Shown here: piece by piece, positions 11,363 through 21,660 of the stretch
Numbering within the stretch: the first letter of the stretch is position 1
How the letters are laid out: each line of letters begins with the position of its first letter
DNA from: Serendipita indica DSM 11827
Lineage: Eukaryota > Basidiomycota > Agaricomycetes > Sebacinales > Serendipitaceae
Direction: 5' to 3'
DNA length: 64,000 bases
Assembly (NCBI GenBank): GCA_910890315.1
Contig: CAJVGD010000042.1
Span: forward strand, 744,001-808,000
Position numbers and translations under genes: made by a program
Notes under the pieces: generated by a model
Told to the model about the DNA's origin: nothing
What the model saw: only the letters and a program-made list of their open reading frames with translations
Databases searched by the model: none

Positions 11363-12494
11363 ATGGATTTTGTAGCATTCCTCCACGATCTCGACCATAG
11401 GAAACAATGGAAAATTCATCAACTTCACGGAGGCCTCGTAAACTTTACCGTCAGGGCCACTGAATCATACACGATGTTTAGTGATGACCAGGATACTGCA
11501 CCACGACTCGATCTCTCAGGTTACCACTCATTAATTCTAAAGCACGCACCTCCGTACATTGCAAGTGTTGGTAGTGAAGCACCCTTTTCTCAAATGCGAC
11601 AGGTGCGAAGTTATTGTTCCTCGACGCTTGCTGATGCTCTTAGGTTGTCGAAGCACGGGCTCTCGCGTATCTTGGTGCTATCAACTTTCCAGAGCAACTC
11701 TGCATCCCTCGTCTGGTCCATCATGATCCCGATCAGTTTGTGCTCGTGATGGAGGACCTGGGCGACCTCATCAATCTGGAGCAGCAATTATCACGACAGG
11801 ATGAAGCAGCGAACCAAGAGGGAGAGCAGCTTGACCTTGCGAACCAACTCGGGATATCACTCGCACAACTTCATTCTGTCCCTGTGGGTCGGGCACTGGG
11901 CGAATCGCTATATAATCCAGATGCGCGAAAGGTCGTCTTTGAACTAGCCGTCAAGTCAATCGCCTCGAGACTCGAAACTCATGGAATTTCAGACTATGGA
12001 CTATTGGCAGAACGATGCGCGCAGCATTTTGTATTCACTCAATCCGTCTGTTCAGACCCAGACAATACGAGCGCGCTTTTGCCCGTGTTCTCGATGGGTG
12101 ATCTGTGGCCACCATCCATTCTGGTCGACAATGCTCGGAACCGGCTCGGCCTCGTCGACTGGGAATTTGCAGGCCCGTCACTCCCATTGGCAGATCTTGC
12201 CCAGCTCGGTGTGTTCAAATGTGCCAACGTGCCGCGTTCTCACAGTGGGCAAATGTAGCCGCACATCTCCAGGTTTACTCTCTCAAGCGTTCGTCATCGC
12301 ACGCTCCTAAATTTTTACGACAGTTGATCAAAAGTTATGCCGAAAAGAGTGTTGAGCTTGGGGCTCCATGGGCCGAACCATCGCGGCTTCAGGTAGCACT
12401 GCGTGCAGCAGTCATCCTCCATGGTCGAGAAATCGTCAATGTCTCCATCGAGAGTAAGGATTGGCCAAATGGAGTCGACAAGTTACAGGAGTGA
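11363..12494 (+). CDS. APH-fold small-molecule kinase of unknown substrate
   Basis: Starts MDFVAFLHDLDHRKQWKI in a near-perfect Kozak context (accaccatgg) 23 bases after the D-LDH stop. The body has the aminoglycoside phosphotransferase/choline kinase layout: Lys in SLILKHAPPYIA, a hinge LVMEDLGDLINLEQQL, a catalytic loop SMGDLWPPSILVD and the metal-binding GLVDWEFAGPS. The catalytic loop keeps Asp, but the usual HGD...N pattern reads MGD...S, so the His and the metal-ligand Asn are replaced. Related fungal proteins are often labelled phosphotransferase enzyme family or methylthioribose kinase-like. I would not assign a substrate. The last intron (gtgtgttc...cacag) restores WANVAAHLQVYS. Confidence 0.8.
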
Positions 12495-12935
12495 GAAGAG
12501 GATGCGACTATCTACGATGGGCTGGTGATACACCAAAGGATCTCGATGTCGAAGCTCTGGTACAAGACGGGGTTTTCGTACCTTTTTGTATACTAATTTC
12601 TGACAAGTAGTTATAGCTGGAACTACAAGAAGCTTGTACCCATGCAATCATCACAATATTCAGGGGTTTCACGCCCACGGTGTCAGGAGAAGATGCATAT
12701 GCATAGACATGTAAAACATGAGACAGAGAAATGATGACAATGACGGGATAAACAGAGCGATGAGATGCGGAACGGCTACAGTACAACAGCAGTCGCATGC
12801 ATGACACAGGGAATAAGGGACAGAAATCACACCAGTGTGAAGAAAAAGGGGGGAATCAGATGCGTAGGACGTAACAGACGTGCGTGGCGTTGGCTACCTA
12901 GGCAGCCTTCCTTGATCGGCCAGCTCAAGAAATAT
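12495..12935. other. Convergent intergenic region
   Basis: This holds the 3' ends of the APH-fold kinase (plus) and the EDC4-like gene (minus). A minus-strand open frame at 12508-12807 is Ser/Tyr-rich with no domain, and I treat it as chance. No repeat or RNA gene seen. Confidence 0.6.
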
Positions 12936-15900
12936 TTATTGATGGTGCGCCTTGATGACGAGGGTTTGCAGCAAGTCGCTGAGTTGGCGATTGTACTGCG
13001 GTCCAGCTGAAACAAAGCGAGGGATAGCACGGAAGAGGTTCTCCTGGATGTTGGGCAGCATCTTGTCGAGATAGTCATGAATGATTCGGTCCTGCGAAAG
13101 AGAGTCAGACACTACATCCTCAAAAAAATAGCCAACGTACATGAGCGTCCAAGACTTGAGATGCACGCGTAAGCCACCAGAGGAGCGAGATGGATTCGTC
13201 CATCGTCTCAACATCGGCGAGACAGCCAGCGAGCTAGTGGATTGTTAAGATACTCAAAGGTGGACAGAATGAGGTACACACCTTGTGGATCACGCTCAAG
13301 ATGATCGTCTGGCCAACCAACAGAGGTCCATTGAGCGGCATCACCTTGTCAGCCGGGCAATGTGCCAGCGTCTCCCTCAAAGCACGGATATCCGAGTTGG
13401 ACAATGCTTGCAAAAACACCTTTTCCCAATCTTCCGGCGTGTCATGTCGGTACTGCGGCATCTGTACGTTAGCCAGAGGGCTGGCACAGGATGAACCGGA
13501 AGCTGCTGGGGAGGAGGCGCATATTGATTCTGGGGTGGCATCGACATGGGAGCAGGGAGCGCTTGGTACGATTGAGGGACATTAGCGAGTGGCTGAGGCG
13601 CGGGAGCCTCTGGTTTTAGACCCGAAGACATTTGTTGCCACGCGCCAATGCTTGCGAGCTTGTCGATTTGGCCGTGGGTAGGCGCCGGAGGCTGCTGGCG
13701 AAGGTGAGCAGGGATGGGCGCTGGCGACGAGCGATGGCTTTGCATATGATACGGCGTGACGGAGCGCTGCGTGGTAAGAGTCTTGACTTGATCTGTCAAT
13801 GTCCTGATCGAAAGCTCCATCTCCCGAAGAAGTGACTAGCGGAAATATTAGTTCTCGTCGGATTCGAGACAAGACTTGGACGCACCTCTTGTCCCTTGAG
13901 GGCCTCGCTCTGCCAAGTGACAATCTCCTTTTTGAGGTTGAGAATCTCCTCGTTGATCTCGCGGTAGAGCTGGTCGTACATCTCCGAGGTCGAATCTTGG
14001 TACGACGGGATGAGAACACGAGTAATCGACTCCTTGACATGTCGTTCGATCAACGGAGTCACCGCAGACGAAAATGTTCGCGCGACGTGGGTGGAAACAT
14101 CTGGTCGCAAGAGGAGCCGCTCAATCTCGTTAGGCAACGTCTGCAAAAGAGTTAGACTTTGTGCTTTTTTAGAGTTGAAGGACGTACGTGGTTCATCGAC
14201 TCGCTGATACCGCGGACGATTTGCGCATCCAAGGCTTGTCGGACTTCGTTTTTGGTAATCATCTCAATGGCCGGGAGAATCGTGCGCTGAACCTCCGTCT
14301 TGAGCGCCGCTTCAAACACACGACCGCTATTCTTGACCAACTCGGTCGAGAGATTTTTGGAGAGCCTGTCCTGGAACTCGAGAGCATTAAAGCGGTCCTG
14401 CTCATGCATCTGCTCAAGTCTTCGCTCTATATCACCCGTCAGCCATGCACAATCCGAATGCTAAAAGACTTACGCTGATCTCTGAATTCTTTGGTGACAA
14501 CGGTCGAAATCTTGTTCTGGAGACCATCCTCGACCTTTTGAATCTCGCGTATAATGTTCGAGCTCGCATCACTCGCGATTCCAGCAGCCTCAGCGGAACG
14601 ATCTTGGTTGGCATGATGTCCCTTTCGATCACGTCCCCGTCGTCCCTTTTTGCTCGAAGATTCTCCAGATCGCACGTCGCCGACTGTCTCGGCCGTATCG
14701 GGCTCAACCTCGCTGACAGGACTACGAGGTCGCTGGGGGCTATTGCTATCCATCGGCCCATAGTTTTGACTAGGAGTGAGTAGATTCGCTGGGGCGGACG
14801 TGCCAAAGGACGGCGGAGGCTCGTTGTAAGTCGTGGGTTGCGGAGGTGGAGGTTGCTGCTGTTGTTGCTGCTGCTGTGGAAGAACAGGAACAGGAGCATT
14901 ACTCTTCTTTTGCTCTCGAGGTCCACTTGGATGACTGGCGGGAGCATTCCCAGGATTCGCGGGAGGAGCTGCTGCAGCCGCGATGGAAGGCGACTCTTGA
15001 CGCTGAATGGGTGGGTTTTGGACAGGTGGCAATTTGACCAAGGCAGCCTGCGACGCCGTCTCGAGATCTTGTTTTCCAATGAGCACCTGGTCGACACCAC
15101 CAGCGTGAATCACATAGGCAACGAGCGCCATTTCCAATTCGCCTCCAGAGCCCGGTGCAGCACCATTGTTCATGTCCATCCCGGACGAACCTCGTTCCAT
15201 TTCCTCCATTCCATTGGCATCGCTCGAGACGAGGATACCCAAGCTGATCGTAGGATGCAAAATCGGGAAATCGAGTATTTGCTCAAACGCCAACGGTGCC
15301 TCTACCCCGGCCTTTGTCGCCTCGGGCGAGACGACGCGGAGGGCCATCAGACTCGAGCGATGGGAAGACGCCGCCCAGATGCATCGAATACGCGGGTCAT
15401 ACGCGAGATGCGCGAAAAAGTCGCGATCATCGGGTGCAGACGCACCACCACCAAAGACGCCATTGCCATAGACAAATTTGACCGTGGCCTGGACATTTGT
15501 GCTCTTGGGTGAAACGAGCTGGATGACTGTGTTGCGCTTACGACCGACGATCATGCCTTGGGCCTGGTCCATGAAAAAGAGCGAAGACGGCGAGCCCTCT
15601 CCGGGAATCTTTCCAGACCAGAGCAGTTGCTGCTCGTTTTGGCCATAGCTCATCTGCTGGCCATAGCTCGCGTGAACTTGATAGCTCGGTGGCTGTTGCG
15701 AACCAATCGACCAGAGGTTGAGCGTGCCCTCTTGGGAAATGGTGGCGAGACCATTGTGGGATGCGTCAAACGCAAAGGCTGCGATATGCTGCTCTGGCCT
15801 CAACGGTGGGAGATCACCGCCTGGGATGCGCATGTTGTTTCCTGGCGCGGCCGGGAAAACTTCTGCATCGTTGATCAGAGTGTTTTGGGTGATGGAGTCT

Positions 15901-17727
15901 CCAGCATGAGCATTGTAAATCCTTTGGACGTTGATTAGATGGATTTCAGTAGTGGTCGCGAGAGCCAAGAGGTCGGGATCGGTGGGGTGCCACTTGATCG
16001 TCTTGTACGGGTTGCCTGGGCTTGGTGGGACCGAGACAAGGAGGAGAGAGCTGCAATGAATAAGCACAGTGCAAGGCTGAATTTGAAAACGTACGGTATA
16101 TCGTCGTCGACCATTGGTGGAACCTCCCAGACGACAAAACCACCATCTGACGTGACCCCGGCGAGTCTGTTGCCAGAAGTGACGAGATCGACAATGGAAG
16201 AGTTGACGGAAAAGGTGCCGGGGAGCTTGAGGAGAGCGCGTGCGCCGTTTGCACGGGCAATGAGACGCACTCGGCCTAACAGAGTCAGAAAAGTCATCTC
16301 CCTTTTTTTTTAAAAAAAAGACGTACCCTTGGTCATGGCATACGCAATCCAGTGAGAGACACCAATAGTGCAGCCAGGCACATAGATGGACTCGAGCTTC
16401 AAGAGCGCAATGGGAGTGATATGCAAACGATCGCTCGATGCGCTCGTTGCGGCGAGTGGGAGGGAAAGATCCATGGTAAAAGACTGAGGACCGGCGGGGC
16501 TTCGAGTCTTCAAAAAGTCGCCGGCATTCTTGCTCTTCCAATCCTTTTTAGCGAGACCTCTGGGTTTGAGTGTCGGGGAAGCACGAGCAGGGTTTGAAGC
16601 CTGATTCTGACCGACGAGAACGGGTCCGAGTGCAGGACTGGTGCTCGGAGGAGTCTGGCCGAGCAGTCCTGGAGACTGATCTCTTGGGAGGATGGCTGGG
16701 GGTGTCGAGGCACTACCAGAGGGACCTCGATATGGACCAGGACCAGGCTGAGGGGCACCATAGGTCATTGGAGGTACAAATGCCGACTCGATGGGCTGGT
16801 GGGAAATGGGAGGAGCAGCACGAGTGAGCTGTTCGAGCAGGTCAATCGACTTGCGTTTGGTCTCACCGACCCCGTCCTGGGATTCTCCTGCGCTGGCGTT
16901 ATAGTCGCCATGGAGGGGAGAAGAGGTAGTTTGTGGGGGGTTGTAGGTGATTGGATTTGCACCAGACGGTTCTGATTCGAGAGTTTTTGTGCGTTTGGGC
17001 AAGCTAGAAGGAGGATTGGTTGCAGAGGGAGGCTGGAATGCATCCATGGGCGATACAAAGTCGAAAGCCGTCTTGCGAGGAGCCTGCTGTGGCTGTTGTT
17101 GTGGAAGTGGAGGTTCCGCAGGTAGAGGAGGAAGCGGGAGCTCTTGACGAGGGAGACTTCGCTCCGACTCTGTTGGTCTCTGCGCGGGTGGTTGGGGAGC
17201 TGTCGAGCTATCGAAAGATGAGCCTAGTTCTATATAAGAGAGTGGAAATACCTTAGTAGCGAGTCGAGTAACATGCGACCTGCATTTGATGAATCCTGGA
17301 TTGGATTTGGTTTCTGGGCTGGTTGTGAGCTTGTGACGCTGGCAGGAGACGCGCTGGCGGCAGCATTGCTAAGAAGAGCAAGGAGATCCATGTTTGCTCT
17401 GTCCTGAGACTGCTGAGAGACTGGTGGTGGTGGTTGGAAGGTTTGTTGCGGCTGCGGGGGCGTCGCTGGAGCCTCGTGCGGCGGTGAAACGGGTCTCATT
17501 CCACTGAGGAGCTCATCGAGCGTCTGAGCAGGCTGCTGGGGTGACGGTCTAGAGGGGAGCGGGGAATGGATGACATGCGAGGGCGGCTCGGACAGTGTCT
17601 GTGGATTCTGCGAGGCCATTGTGGGATGAGATGATGCACCAGGAGGCGTGGAACCTCGCGAGAACATGCTCATCGTTTTAACACCGGATGTGGTCAGGTC
17701 CAGGCGGAAGCCATGAGGCAGAGGCAT
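12936..17727 (-). CDS. EDC4-like mRNA decapping scaffold (WD40 plus C-terminal helical domain)
   Basis: The N-terminal ~350 residues are low complexity (Pro/Ser/Gln) with short linear motifs such as LDELLSGM and MDLLALLSNAA. A WD40 region follows, with TVSG-like blades: LVTSGNRLAGVTSDGGFVVWE, NPYKTIKWHPTDPDLLALAT and LATISQEGTLNLWSI. After a Gln/Pro tract there is a long Glu/Lys/Gln-rich helical region (VEDGLQNKISTVVTKEFRDQ...TEVQRTILPAIEMITKNEVRQ). The tail reads IIHDYLDKMLPNIQENLFRA to a stop at 12936. This order matches EDC4/Ge-1/Varicose, which holds Dcp2 and Dcp1 in P-bodies. The frame starts at 17727; a second Met 18 codons in (MSMFSRG, 17673) is an alternative start. Several short introns. 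Confidence 0.85.
14853..14876. repeat. Short glutamine-codon repeat in the EDC4-like gene
   Basis: A gctgctgttgttgctgctgctg tract on the plus strand encodes about eight Gln followed by a Pro run (PPPPQP) on the minus strand. It lies in the linker between the WD40 and helical regions and is likely length-variable. Confidence 0.8.
16303..16319. repeat. T9A8 self-complementary tract inside an EDC4 intron
   Basis: Nine T are followed directly by eight A. The tract lies within the intron bounded on the minus strand by gtacgt and gttag, near 16275-16325, and makes up about a third of it. The RNA could fold into an A-U hairpin. Confidence 0.85.
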
Positions 17728-17745
17728 CTTTCAATAAACTTGGAC
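17728..17745. promoter_or_regulatory. 18-base gap between two divergent start codons
   Basis: The ATGs of the EDC4-like gene (minus, 17727) and the ARMC8-like gene (plus, 17746) are separated by ttcaataaacttggacat-type sequence only. Transcription of each gene must start inside the other gene, or one start codon is mis-chosen (see the downstream Met at 17673). Confidence 0.4.
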
Positions 17746-20567
17746 ATGGCGTCAATTACTGACCTTCGTGCCATAAAAAACAAGATTATCGGAAACAAAC
17801 ACGCAAAGGACCAAATTCCGCCACTCGACATCCAAAAGTATCTCCACCTCGCTCGACTCTACATCGCCCTTATAACCCTAGTGTTTTGCAGTCTCTACAC
17901 TCTCCAGAAACACGCATAGAGGCTGCAAATGTCCTCTACACCATTAGCTCGGGTACGTCATCCCCATCGCCAGTATCTATCCACTCATTCTCTGGCAGGC
18001 TCTCAAGATGCACTCGAACAACTCTTAAAACTCAATGTACTCGACGCTCTTTTACCCGTTATCAGCACCATCGATCCATCCTCTCCTCACAGACTCAAAG
18101 TCGCCGTTGGCAGAGCCCTCCGCGCCCTCGTCGGTAGCCTCGCAGACTGTTGCGGTCTCCACATCTGGGGAATCCTCCCTAGTACCTCTCCAGACCTCCG
18201 GAAGCGAGCTCAGTTTGCCCTCGAGGAATTCTATCAACCCACCGCCCTCGACATCTGGCTCCCCCATCTAGACGACCCATCCCTCCACGTCTACATTTGT
18301 GGAACCATCTCCGTCGGCGTACGCACACCAGCACACAGGTATGCTCTCTGCAAATGGAAACCACTCGCCGAGCGTTCAAAGTCCAAGGGCAAACGCGGTT
18401 GGGAAAAGACGTCAACGTCAATTACGAGCCCTACCAGTCTCTCACTCATTACGACACTCACGTGGACGACCCCAGGATTTAGCTGGCTCGTCCGTCACCT
18501 CGCAAGCGCCGTCTTTGAACCGGGCATCTCGGAAGCGTCTATCATCTCCTCCCTCGATGCGTTATCAAGTCTGTGCAAGGACAACTCGAGTGTTTCCGTC
18601 AATCTTTGGATAGAAAGTTCGCCTGTGACAGCCACCCATGGCGATCCAATGTCCCTCAGGTTGCGGTCGTTTTTGCAACTATTGCGCTCTCCAAGTCCAG
18701 ATATACAAATTGCCGCCGTTCACTTGTACGTCCTCATGCCGTCTCAATACATGCCATTGAATCATACAGACTTGCAACGGTTTGCCGCGCCAATCTTGGG
18801 CAACAGACCACCGGCCACCATCGGAGCTTTGGCACCGTCGGTCCACTCGATCAACGCCCCTACCATGCCGTGTGCTCGACCGTTATACACACACTCAACG
18901 GCATAATTGGCGCCACCGACGAAGCCATCGCGATACGGACTAAAGCTTGCTTTATTCTTTGTACGTACTGTTCTCTGGCCATAAACCCTGTTAATCTTGC
19001 ACAGCGAGGCTTGTGCTCGATGACAAGGCCATTACAGACGTGGCAGTGGATGCTGGTGCCCTCCAAGCTCTCTTGACAGCGCTCGAACCCGAACCAGAGG
19101 CACCTACAGTCCAAAATACAGAAGAAATGCAGGTCAATGTGGAAGAGGAAATTGAAGAGTTGCCACAAGATCTCCACTTTCGCGAGGTGAATTGATTCAA
19201 ATCTTCCAAACGACCTAACAGTTGTCTAGGCAGCTTTTACGTGCCTCAGCAGCGTCGGGTTGACGGATAGCCAATATTCACGACAGATACTGGAAATGGA
19301 CGCCAAGCGCGAGGCATCCCCCGCACCTTCCTCTCGAAGATCTACGCAAAGTTCAAAGGAACCATTTCTATTCCCTCTACTCTCTAAATCTATTGCACAC
19401 TTCCATCTTGGCGTCCGATATAGTGCCCTCCAGCTCGTACGCGCACTTAGTCGAGCCCTTGCAGTGCTCAGAACGGGCATCGTCGATACGGATATACCCA
19501 CCAAAGTCACGGGCGTCATATCGAAAGAGTCGGAGCATAGAGCCGTGTTGATTGCCGCGCTCATGGTCACCTGCAATCTCGTCAACGATTATGCGCCCTT
19601 TAGAGAGGATCTGATCAAAGGCGGGGTTGTACATCACCTTGTTCGGCATACGCACTCTACAGATGACGATGTTCGTCTGAATGCGCTGTGGGCTATCAAG
19701 AATGCACTGTACAATGCAAAAACGTCTGAGATTGCAGAGGTTATCAACATTCTCACGTGGGATCATCTGATCAAGTATGTTCCTGTACATACAATAAGAG
19801 TTCACTGACGAGTGTAGACTTTCGGAAGATGCGGATCGACGTGTTCGAGAGCAAGCGGTAGTCGTACTCCAAAATACGACAACATCAGACGCAGACATAG
19901 CGTACACGGTATCCATGCTCGGCGAGCAACGCTTATCCAAGGTTTTGCATCAATCTCTCTCCAACAATGACCCAAAGACTGTCGAACACGTTAGTCCTCT
20001 ATACAACTGCATACCATTCTCTGATTCCTTCTAGGCCATTCGCGCCATGAACAATATCGCAACCGGCACTCTATCTCATCGAGAGCTCATTTTCACCAAC
20101 AAACCTCTCCTCACGCTCCTCCGAAACGCATTGGCACACTCCTCCGTAGGCGTACGATGTGCAGCCGCGACATGTATATGCGAACTCCTCGCCGCACAAC
20201 CATTCCGACACCGCGAATTACGCGAAGTCGGCATCGAGCAAGCATTGAGATCAGTCCTAGGCGTACGAGAGCGATCAAACATCTTTGCGCACCCACACTC
20301 GCATTCTATACACCCACTTCCAGCAATTCATCCTCAAGCTGTTGCGTCTGCACCTTCTTCCTCTATGAGCCATTCGCCGCTTTCGACTGGGAGTGGATTT
20401 GGCGCTGCATTGGGGACGACAGGCTCGTTTGGTCAGGTCGGTCGGGTCATGTTGGACTGATGGAGAGTGTGCCAGAGTCACCTGGGCTCATGGGTCGAGA
20501 GACGGATCGGGAAGTCATCGAGGCTGTCAAGGTCGCGCTCGCCTTGCTCGACAAGGGAAAGGAGTGA
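17746..20567 (+). CDS. ARMC8/VID28 (GID5)-like armadillo subunit of the GID/CTLH ubiquitin ligase
   Basis: Starts MASITDLRAIKNKIIGNKHAK, a characteristic N-terminus of this family. Armadillo-type helical repeats follow, including LRALVGSLADCCG, FALEEFYQPTALDIWLP, LVRALSRALAVLRTG, IAALMVTCNLVNDYAPFRE, DVRLNALWAIKNALYNAKT and AIRAMNNIATGTLSHRE. A Ser/His/Pro-rich insert lies near the end, then ESPGLMGRETDREVIEAVK to the stop at 20565-20567. In yeast Gid5 docks substrate receptors in the GID E3 that degrades gluconeogenic enzymes. Importin-alpha-like proteins also have armadillo repeats, but the N-terminus and the NLVNDY...RLNALWA block point to ARMC8. Exon edges in the last 300 bases are uncertain; one weak donor (gtcggg) is needed. 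Confidence 0.8.
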
Positions 20568-20687
20568 CAAAGGGACAATCAAGAAAGCTAAACATCTGTA
20601 CTGCAATTTTTTGCTTTGATTGAACACTGCTATCTTGTGGTACACGCATACACCTACATTCGATTCGATTGGAAAGGATGTGAATGC

Positions 20688-21660
20688 TTACGCAGTCGAC
20701 AGAATCTCCCCCTTTGCAGCCTGTGCCGCAATACCACGCCTCGCGATTCCGACAGCGGACTGAGCGAATGCCGAGTGAGTCATACCAGTTACGTGCTGCC
20801 TCTCGCGACCGACGTCGAGCTCATCCATATGCTTGAATGCGTACTGGACAGCTGGGCGCGCCATGAGTTTGGCGTGCCACGCAGCAAGGTGTGGGAACTC
20901 GCGCTCGACGTTGAAGTTTTCGGGAGGAGATGATGAATGGCATAGTCGTTGTACTTGATAAAGGCCAGGTCCGCGATCGTGCACTTATTTCCGACCAGCC
21001 TAAAGTAGTTTGAGTAAAACGTACACGGTTCGAAGCACAAATACTCACCACTCCTTCTTGCTCAAGACGTCATTGAGAACACCGAAGATGCGCTTGATCT
21101 CGTTCTGGAAGCGGATAATCACACTGGGGATCCTCTCCGTGTGGTAGAACATGAACCATTGGGCCTGTCCGAACGTGGGTCCCTGGTGAGATGCTTGATA
21201 GAACAGCCCTAGATTTGTGCATCAGTACTCAGCGGTCAATCGACGAGAACGACGTACAAGTGTCAAGGTCGGCCTTTTCCTTGTCGTCGGTCACAAGGAG
21301 CTTCTTCTCGGTATCATAGCGCTCGGCGATGTACTTGAGAATAGCGTTGCTCTCCCAGACGACCTCGTCGTTGTTGGAGTGGTCGACGAGGGTTGGAATG
21401 CGACCGTTGGGGTTGAGTTTGCGATATTCTTCGGTCTTGTGTTCCTCCTTGGCAAAGTCAAGGATGACCTCGCTGTCGACATGTCAATATCAGGCATCAA
21501 ACACAGCGGGACGAGGACATACTTGTAAGAGAGACCGAGCTGTGCAAGTGGTCAGTAAGGATGGTTAGGAGGAGAAAAGACGTACCTCTTCCATGACCAC
21601 AACGAGTTTCATCCAGTTGAGACCGGACTCGGCGAGATAGAGGGTGAGAGGAGCAGACAT
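20688..21660 (-). pseudogene. URE2-like glutathione S-transferase, copy 1, frameshifted
   Basis: Starts MSAPLTLYLAESGLNWMK at 21660 and follows the same exon plan as copy 2: a thioredoxin fold (EVILDFAKEEHKTEEYRKLNP, GRIPTLVDHSNNDEVVWES) and a helical GST C-domain (GNKCTIADLAFIKYNDYA). Compared with copy 2, one base is missing at about 20922 (gttttcggg here, gttttctggg there). The frame therefore leaves HHLLP and runs into an unrelated tail ending at 20789. The original C-terminal sequence (ENFNVEREFPHLAAWHAKL...KGEILSTA) is still intact in the next frame. The gene is either newly broken, makes a protein with a changed last ~90 residues, or carries an assembly error. A TATA-like cataaaag lies about 80 bases upstream. 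Confidence 0.6.

Noticed and set aside
12508-12807. 99-codon minus-strand open frame after the APH-fold kinase
   Set aside because: Tyr/Ser/Val composition with no motif; lies in the 3' flank between convergent genes.
14439-16541. Very long minus-strand open frame read as a single exon
   Set aside because: It is real EDC4 coding sequence, but its first ~150 codons read through introns; the spliced model is preferred.
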